NCBI GenBank assembly: GCA_002393955.1
Contig: DGSK01000063.1
Coordinates: 26,689 to 67,659, forward strand
DNA length: 40,971 nt
Source of the DNA: Lachnospiraceae bacterium UBA4364
GTDB taxonomy: Bacteria > Bacillota > Clostridia > Lachnospirales > Lachnospiraceae
Direction of reading: 5' to 3'
Part shown: positions 35,984 to 40,971 of the stretch, in pieces
Layout: every line of letters starts with the position of its first letter
How positions within the stretch are numbered: position 1 is the first letter of the stretch
Notes under the pieces: generated by a model
What the model was told of the DNA's origin: nothing
The model's input: only the letters and a program-made list of their open reading frames with translations
The model's database searches: none
Program-made: the position numbers and the translations under genes

Positions 35984-38107
35984 ATGGTTGATATTGCCTG
36001 TTACAAAAAAAGCGTAAAAACAATACTTCTATTGTTTCTTTTTGCGTTGATCATTGAGATATTTGTATTTAACTACCGCAGTTTCAGTACTGCGGGTTAT
36101 ACGGAGAAATCTTTGGATGATTCCTATACGGTTGAACTTGTAGGCGGCAGTATAGATGAAAATGGCGATATCATAATGAACAGCGACGCGGATTACGTGA
36201 CGCTCAATATAGGCGGCTTCGGATATCCGCTTAATAACATACGGCTTGATATAGAATGTCCGGATGATGAAACTACACCGTTTGCAATCGATCATGTATG
36301 TGTAGCAGAATGCAGGGCATATGATGATGCGCTGTTTGAAATGATCGATGAAAACGGACAGTCATATCTGAGCGAGGGATCCGTTGCGCTGATAGAAAGG
36401 GATATACTTCATTCTGTTGAAGAATCTCACTATATTTATCTGGAACCATTTGGTGATACACACCGTATTCAGCTGGTTCTTTATCCTGCATCGGGAATTC
36501 CGCAGAAACTTAGGATTCATGAGCTTACGTTCAATGCTGTCAGACCTTTAAAAGTTCTCCCAATTAGACTCATCGGCATGTTTTTGCTGGAAATGCTCCT
36601 GTATATGTTTTTTTTCAACGGGATATGCTGGAGAGATAAATGCACAGACGGGAAAAAAAGAAATACAGTCATCGTAGTTTCGGCATTTTTACTGTTTGTT
36701 TTTTTTACATTGTGGATAGTACTGTTAAACAGGGCTCTGCTTCATGAAGACTTTTCTCCTTACAGCAGGCTGGCAAGAGCAATCTGTGAAGGTCATCTGT
36801 ATGTCGATACGGCGGCGGAAGAACTGGCAGGGACGGAAGGAAAGTCAGTATATTGGCGTGAAGATTCGACGCAGGTTTTATTTGATTATGCAATGTATAA
36901 CGGAAAGTATTACGTATATTTCGGTGTCCTGCCATGCATATTTTTTTATCTTCCGTATTATGCTCTTACCGGAAATGATCTTCCGAATATTGTGCCTGAG
37001 ATCATTCTGCGGTTATTGTTTGTGGCGCTTATGGGCAGGTTTTTGTATATCCTTATAAAGAAATATTATAAAGATATACCGCTTGCTCTTTTTATGCTTA
37101 TATGGGGGGCACTGGTATGTGCAGCCTATATTCCGGCTATGCTGGTCGGTGCTGTTAAATTCTATGATATTCCTATTTTTTCCGGGGCGGTACTTGTGCT
37201 GGCAGGGGCCTGCTTTTGGAGTGAACCGGAAGGCGAAGATGGGAAAATAAAAATCGGAAGGATATGCTTAGGCAGCATCTGTATGGCAGCGGTATCGCTG
37301 TGCAGACCTACAATGCTGATTTATGGCTTTATACTGCTATTCTTTTTGGTATGGAACAGGCTGGAGCTTTTAAGGCAGCAGAATAAAAGTGAACTTATAA
37401 AAGAATCACTGGCAATCTGTCTGCCGTATTTTGCATTTGCCGTAATATGTATGGCGTACAATGCACTCCGTTTTGGTTCACCTTTTGATTTTGGCGTGGC
37501 TTACAATACTACAACAATACCGCTTACGGGGGCAAAGCTGTTTTTGCCTTATGTGGTATTCAGGGCATCTTATGAGTATCTGTTCCATCCGCCGTTTGTG
37601 GCATTTGAGTTTCCGTTTTCTAAATTTATCACATGGGAACGGATCCGGCTGGCCGGAAATCATATGGTGATGGATGTGTTCTGCGGAGGACTGATCGCAG
37701 CAAACCCGTTTACCTGGTCGTTTGCAGCCTTAAGCAGATATAAGGAAAGCTTAAAGCAGAAGAAGCTTTGGAATCCTATCCTGGTAACAGTCATAACCGC
37801 TTTTATTCTGATGATCTACGGGGTGGTATGTACCGGGTCCATATATACACGCTATACATTGGATTTTGCACCGGCTGTATTATTATGTGCGGCTGTTATG
37901 GTGATGGAAATATATGCAGATGTTTCTGCTATCCGGGATACGGCACTAAAGAGAAGACTGCAGATAGTGATTAACTTTGTTCTGATGGTTTCCATCTGGT
38001 GGGGCGTGATGCAGTTTTGCTGCGGTGAGATGAGCATCCGGCCGTTATCCAGCGGCAATACTGAGTTATGGTATAAGATATATTATTCGTTAAGGCTATT
38101 CGGGTAG
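35984..38107 (+). CDS. Large membrane protein, paralog A2 (GT-C-like family)
   Basis: A-type paralog, 707 residues, closest in the window to A1. Shared A-type marks: IIEIFVFNYRSFSTAGYTEKSLDDSY, GFGYPLNNIRLDIEC, EESHYIYLEPFGDTH. The core carries SPYSRLARAICEGHLYVD, FDYAMYNGKYYVYFGVLPC, GNDLPNIVP, SLCRPTMLIYG, YNALRFGSPFDFG, YTRYTLDFAP and GNTELWYKIYY, with about ten helices after the 160-residue ectodomain. ATG 35984 is preferred to the TTG three bases earlier. Codon use is closer to the housekeeping genes than in A1. It follows the methyltransferase by 20 bases and precedes B2 by 7, repeating the A-B order seen at 26850-31081. Confidence 0.8.
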   Translation: MVDIACYKKSVKTILLLFLFALIIEIFVFNYRSFSTAGYTEKSLDDSYTVELVGGSIDENGDIIMNSDADYVTLNIGGFGYPLNNIRLDIECPDDETTPFAIDHVCVAECRAYDDALFEMIDENGQSYLSEGSVALIERDILHSVEESHYIYLEPFGDTHRIQLVLYPASGIPQKLRIHELTFNAVRPLKVLPIRLIGMFLLEMLLYMFFFNGICWRDKCTDGKKRNTVIVVSAFLLFVFFTLWIVLLNRALLHEDFSPYSRLARAICEGHLYVDTAAEELAGTEGKSVYWREDSTQVLFDYAMYNGKYYVYFGVLPCIFFYLPYYALTGNDLPNIVPEIILRLLFVALMGRFLYILIKKYYKDIPLALFMLIWGALVCAAYIPAMLVGAVKFYDIPIFSGAVLVLAGACFWSEPEGEDGKIKIGRICLGSICMAAVSLCRPTMLIYGFILLFFLVWNRLELLRQQNKSELIKESLAICLPYFAFAVICMAYNALRFGSPFDFGVAYNTTTIPLTGAKLFLPYVVFRASYEYLFHPPFVAFEFPFSKFITWERIRLAGNHMVMDVFCGGLIAANPFTWSFAALSRYKESLKQKKLWNPILVTVITAFILMIYGVVCTGSIYTRYTLDFAPAVLLCAAVMVMEIYADVSAIRDTALKRRLQIVINFVLMVSIWWGVMQFCCGEMSIRPLSSGNTELWYKIYYSLRLFG

Positions 38108-38114
38108 AGCGGTT

Positions 38115-40283
38115 ATGTCAGAAAATCTGAGTAAAAAAAAGATACTGCTGTCGGTTATTGTGATATTTTTAATATCCCTGTTAGTGGAGATATTTGTTTT
38201 TAATATGCGCTTTTTCCAGACGGCATTATATGATGAGGTCCCTTTTTCTGAAGCAAATTCCATGAGGATAGAGAATGCGCATCTTGACGAATCCGGAAAT
38301 ATAGAACTGGATGAGGGAACCGGGGAACTTATAGTAGTTGTGGATGACATCGATATGCCGCTAAAGAATATCAGGCTGGATGTGGAAATCGTTGATGAAG
38401 ATGTGTCTATATGGTATGAGGATCACATCTGTGATGTGGAGGTGTATGTATGGGATGAATCCCTGCATGAGGTGCTGAATGATGATGCTGAAGGGGGGAC
38501 TCTGCTGGAAAATGACATGTACAGGTCTACCTCAAAGAAAGTGTCGCATGATATTACTTCTTCACAGTATCTGTGGCTTGAGACATATGGAACGGTAAAA
38601 TCTGCACAATTCAGGATATCCTCCGTATCAGGAGTAGGAAGAGTATTCAGGATAAACAACATAGTTTTTAACGCAAATGCACCGCTGGGTTTCTCTTTCA
38701 TCAGATTTATCGTGGTATATGTTATCCTGATGACTGTATATTTAGTATTTTTTAATAGCAGGATCTGGAATACAGACTGCTTGACGAAGGCTCGGTGGAA
38801 AGCTGTGCTGCCGGCAGTTTTGCTGGTGATGATAGCTGTTCCCGCCTATATCTGGCCATCCTTAAACCCTTATGTGAGCCATCCGCTGCAGGATGAGTAT
38901 GGACCGCTTGCAAGGGCTTTGCTTAGCGGGAATACTTCAGTAGGCGATGCTTCGGAGATTGTAAAAGAGGCCGAGGGAAAGATCGTATTCTGGAATTCCT
39001 ATTCAAATGATGTTATGTTTGACTATTCATATTATGATGGCAGATATTATGTATATTTTGGCGTACTGCCATGCATAGTATTTTATATGCCTTACTATAT
39101 TATTACAGGCAGTGATCTCCCAAATTTCATTCCGTTTGTGACATTGTGTCTTATACTTGTCGCAGAGATATATTTGTTTCTGGGAATGCTCATACGCAGA
39201 TTTTACCGCGGCACACCATACCCGGCGAGGCTGCTTATGACAGGGGCTGCCTGCAGCGGTATGTATCTGCCGCTTTTTATAAGTGTTCCGGATCATTACA
39301 CGATAGCTATCTGTTTCGGCGTGGTGCTGTTCCTTGCAGGGGGGATGTGCTGGCTTAGAGCAGCTTTTCCGCTGGAGGAGCATAATGGACAGCAGGTAAA
39401 GTATCTTGCATTAGGCTCGGTACTTATGGCAGCGGTATCACTATGCCGCCCCACGCTTCTGATCCTGGGATTTGTTCTTATAGGTTTAATGACTGCAAAA
39501 GCAATAAAGACCGGAAAAGATAAAAACAGTAAAAATGATAACAATGATAACAATGGAAATTTTGCCAAAGGCTGTTTAACCTGTGCTCTGGCGATAGCTA
39601 TACCGTATATGGTTTTTGGCATTATATGCATGTATTATAATCTGATCCGCTTTGGTTCACCATTTGATTTCGGAGTGTCAAAAAATATAACTTCAATTCC
39701 TTTTAACGGTAACGGAGGGAATCTGTTTTTCCAGTTTGTTCGTTCTATATATGAGTATTTTTTTGCCCCGGCTGTTTTTACGCCGGAATTTCCCTTTCTT
39801 ACATATCAGACGTGGCGTCAGATTGCAGAGGGGAGCAGCATAATGGCTGTCACAAAGCCTGAGATAGGTCTGTTCAGTGGGGCACCTGTACTGTGGGGGG
39901 GCTTATTGTGCATGTTATATAAGAATAAAATAAAAGAAAAAGGAATCTGGAAGCTTCTTGTTTCCTTGATGGTTTGTGCACTTCTTCTGATGCTGTTTTC
40001 AACAAGGTTTACAAGCTGTATAACAGACAGATATACCCTGGAGTTCAGCCTGGTGTTTTTTACCTGGGCATTTGTCGGAGTAATGGAATTAAACGAAGAT
40101 ATGCGTAAAAATACAGAGGTGAGAATACACGGAGCTGTGTTCCTTATAGTGAAGGCCGTTTTTATAATTACCTTATTTTTCGGCCTACTGCAGCTGTTGC
40201 CGGGTAAGGGGCTTTACAACCTTTCTGACGGGGACACAGAGCTGTATTACAGAATCTTCTATTCTATGAATTTTATGCTGTAA
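38115..40283 (+). CDS. Large membrane protein, paralog B2 (GT-C-like family)
   Basis: B-type paralog of 722 residues, close to B1. Residues: helix about 8-24, VEIFVFNMRFFQTALYDE at 24-41, ectodomain to 190 with MPLKNIRLDVEIVDE at 81-95 and SSQYLWLETYG, helix 195-213, then QDEYGPLARALLSG at 259-272 (acidic Asp260-Glu261). MFDYSYYDGRYYVYFGVLPC spans 301-320, followed by SDLPNFIP, SLCRPTLL at 442-449, YNLIRFGSPFDFG at 508-520, TDRYTLEFS and a final GDTELYYRIFY. An Asn/Asp/Lys-rich stretch at 466-484 is encoded partly by two AATGATAAC repeats. It begins 7 bases after A2. The type IV pilin gene lies downstream with its own promoter. A sugar-transfer role is inferred. Confidence 0.8.
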   Translation: MSENLSKKKILLSVIVIFLISLLVEIFVFNMRFFQTALYDEVPFSEANSMRIENAHLDESGNIELDEGTGELIVVVDDIDMPLKNIRLDVEIVDEDVSIWYEDHICDVEVYVWDESLHEVLNDDAEGGTLLENDMYRSTSKKVSHDITSSQYLWLETYGTVKSAQFRISSVSGVGRVFRINNIVFNANAPLGFSFIRFIVVYVILMTVYLVFFNSRIWNTDCLTKARWKAVLPAVLLVMIAVPAYIWPSLNPYVSHPLQDEYGPLARALLSGNTSVGDASEIVKEAEGKIVFWNSYSNDVMFDYSYYDGRYYVYFGVLPCIVFYMPYYIITGSDLPNFIPFVTLCLILVAEIYLFLGMLIRRFYRGTPYPARLLMTGAACSGMYLPLFISVPDHYTIAICFGVVLFLAGGMCWLRAAFPLEEHNGQQVKYLALGSVLMAAVSLCRPTLLILGFVLIGLMTAKAIKTGKDKNSKNDNNDNNGNFAKGCLTCALAIAIPYMVFGIICMYYNLIRFGSPFDFGVSKNITSIPFNGNGGNLFFQFVRSIYEYFFAPAVFTPEFPFLTYQTWRQIAEGSSIMAVTKPEIGLFSGAPVLWGGLLCMLYKNKIKEKGIWKLLVSLMVCALLLMLFSTRFTSCITDRYTLEFSLVFFTWAFVGVMELNEDMRKNTEVRIHGAVFLIVKAVFIITLFFGLLQLLPGKGLYNLSDGDTELYYRIFYSMNFML

Positions 40284-40336
40284 AAGACTTGTTTTATGCA
40301 GTGCACGAAACAAAAAAAACATAGCATGAACGCAAC

Positions 40337-40365
40337 TTGTATTATGAATGTTGTAATGGTACTAT
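40337..40365 (+). promoter_or_regulatory. Promoter of the pilin gene
   Basis: TTGTAT (40337-40342), 17 bases, TACTAT (40360-40365) preceded by TGG, an extended -10. Predicted start near 40372 gives a leader of about 66 bases that contains the hairpin at 40383-40402. Confidence 0.6.
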
Positions 40366-40382
40366 TTAATTACAAAGGAAAG

Positions 40383-40402
40383 CGGTAGTCGAGAGACTGC
40401 CG
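40383..40402 (+). other. Leader hairpin with GAGA tetraloop
   Basis: An eight-base stem (CGGTAGTC / GACTGCCG, one G-U pair) closed by GAGA, a GNRA tetraloop. It is near the predicted 5' end of the pilin transcript and 35 bases before the ATG. It may stabilise the mRNA (inference). Confidence 0.6.
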
Positions 40403-40437
40403 GAACAAAAAAACAAAAAGAAAAGGAGAAAACAAAA

Positions 40438-40911
40438 ATGAGAAAGAACAAAGGTTTTTCACTTGTTGAGCTGATCATCGTTATCGCTATCATGGCTATC
40501 CTGATCGGTGTTATGGCACCTCAGCTTATCAAGTACATCGAGAAGTCAAAGGTATCATCTGATACACAGCTTTGCGGAACAGTTCAGACTGCTATCGTAA
40601 CAGCAATGTCAGATCCTGAGGTTAACGATGCAAAAGACTACGACACGACAGTAACTGGTTGGACAAATAAGGCATGTACTATGGGTGACCTTAGCACATC
40701 TACAGCTCCTGGTAGCGCTGTATTGGAGACAATCGGAGAGAAGACTCCTGCTAATGTTAACTCAAGCCTTAAGTCTTACAACGCTAAGGCAAATGGTATC
40801 CACTTTGATGTCCTTGACGGTAACAGCGTATCTGTTTGGATTCCTAACACAGATGCAACAGGTTCCAAGGGTAAGGGTAAAGTTAAGACTTCCTACATCA
40901 GTGTTGACTAA
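40438..40911 (+). CDS. Type IV prepilin (major pilin-like)
   Basis: A 157-residue prepilin. The class III signal MRKNKG is followed by the cleavage site before Phe7 and by FSLVELIIVIAIMAILIGVMAP, with the conserved Glu at mature position 5 and the hydrophobic helix that packs in the fibre. Prepilin peptidase would cut after Gly6 and methylate Phe7. The C-terminal globular part (about 40-157) is small, polar and Thr/Ser-rich, with two Cys (near 43 and 78) that could pair, and a Lys/Gly-rich end. AAGGAG precedes ATG 40438. Codons such as AAG, ATC and GGT look like high expression. No other pil gene is in the window. Confidence 0.92.
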   Translation: MRKNKGFSLVELIIVIAIMAILIGVMAPQLIKYIEKSKVSSDTQLCGTVQTAIVTAMSDPEVNDAKDYDTTVTGWTNKACTMGDLSTSTAPGSAVLETIGEKTPANVNSSLKSYNAKANGIHFDVLDGNSVSVWIPNTDATGSKGKGKVKTSYISVD

Positions 40912-40949
40912 TCGATTAACTAAGCTGGTTTAGATTAAGTAATAATAAA

Positions 40950-40971
40950 GGGGCTGTCGCACTAAAGTTGT
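40950..40971 (+). terminator. Left arm of a probable terminator cut by the window edge
   Basis: After the pilin stop, an A-rich run leads into GGGGCTGTCGCACTA, then AAGTTG and T at the last base. This looks like the left arm and loop of a long GC-rich hairpin whose right arm lies outside. An insertion-sequence end with a similar sequence is the alternative. Confidence 0.4.

Noticed and set aside
39530..39560. Short tandem repeat in paralog B2
   Set aside because: Only two nine-base units, in frame, encoding an Asn/Asp-rich loop; too short to call a functional repeat.

Overview
The window looks like a chromosomal segment of a low-to-moderate GC Gram-positive anaerobe, most likely a Lachnospiraceae member (Butyrivibrio/Roseburia type). 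The reasons are the clostridial gene order xseB-ispA-dxs-tlyA-nadK-recN, the DXP isoprenoid route, an RqcH (NFACT) protein, purine-rich ribosome binding sites, and a zinc-ribbon protein and YfhO proteins typical of that group. The genus is inference. No tRNA, rRNA or CRISPR array was seen.

Layout. (1) 1-6815: the housekeeping run xseB, ispA, dxs, tlyA, nadK, recN, all on +, with a hairpin-rich leader before nadK. (2) 7065-8519: glycogen synthase glgA, closed by a terminator. (3) 8734-12213: rqcH, then an initiating sugar-phosphate transferase and a GT2 glycosyltransferase. An O-antigen-polymerase-like membrane protein converges from the - strand at 12182-13528. (4) 13661-15369: a zinc-ribbon protein and a PLP aminotransferase with a good terminator. 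(5) 15465-20780: two tandem YfhO-type membrane glycosyltransferases; the first is broken by three lesions and the second is intact. A NUDIX hydrolase overlaps the end of the second. (6) 21379-24003 on -: an unusual single-chain fusion of a YidC/Oxa1 domain, a multi-pass linker and an alkaline-phosphatase-superfamily (sulfatase/LtaS-like) ectodomain. (7) 24452-26614: xerD, a vapBC toxin-antitoxin pair with a perfect palindromic operator, and an orphan barstar-like protein. (8) 26850-40283: five large paralogous membrane proteins in the order A1-B1-lepA-C-methyltransferase-A2-B2. (9) 40438-40911: a type IV prepilin with its own promoter and leader hairpin.

How it fits together. From about 10.5 kb to the right edge the window is dominated by cell-surface polymer genes: a sugar-phosphate transferase, GT2, a Wzy-like polymerase, GT-C-like YfhO proteins, a possible phospho-transferring sulfatase fusion, the five-member family and a pilin. 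The best candidates for an undescribed system are the five-paralog family arranged around lepA and ending at the pilin gene, and the YidC-sulfatase fusion, whose YidC half lacks the conserved groove arginine. Roles for both are inferred from motifs and topology, not shown.
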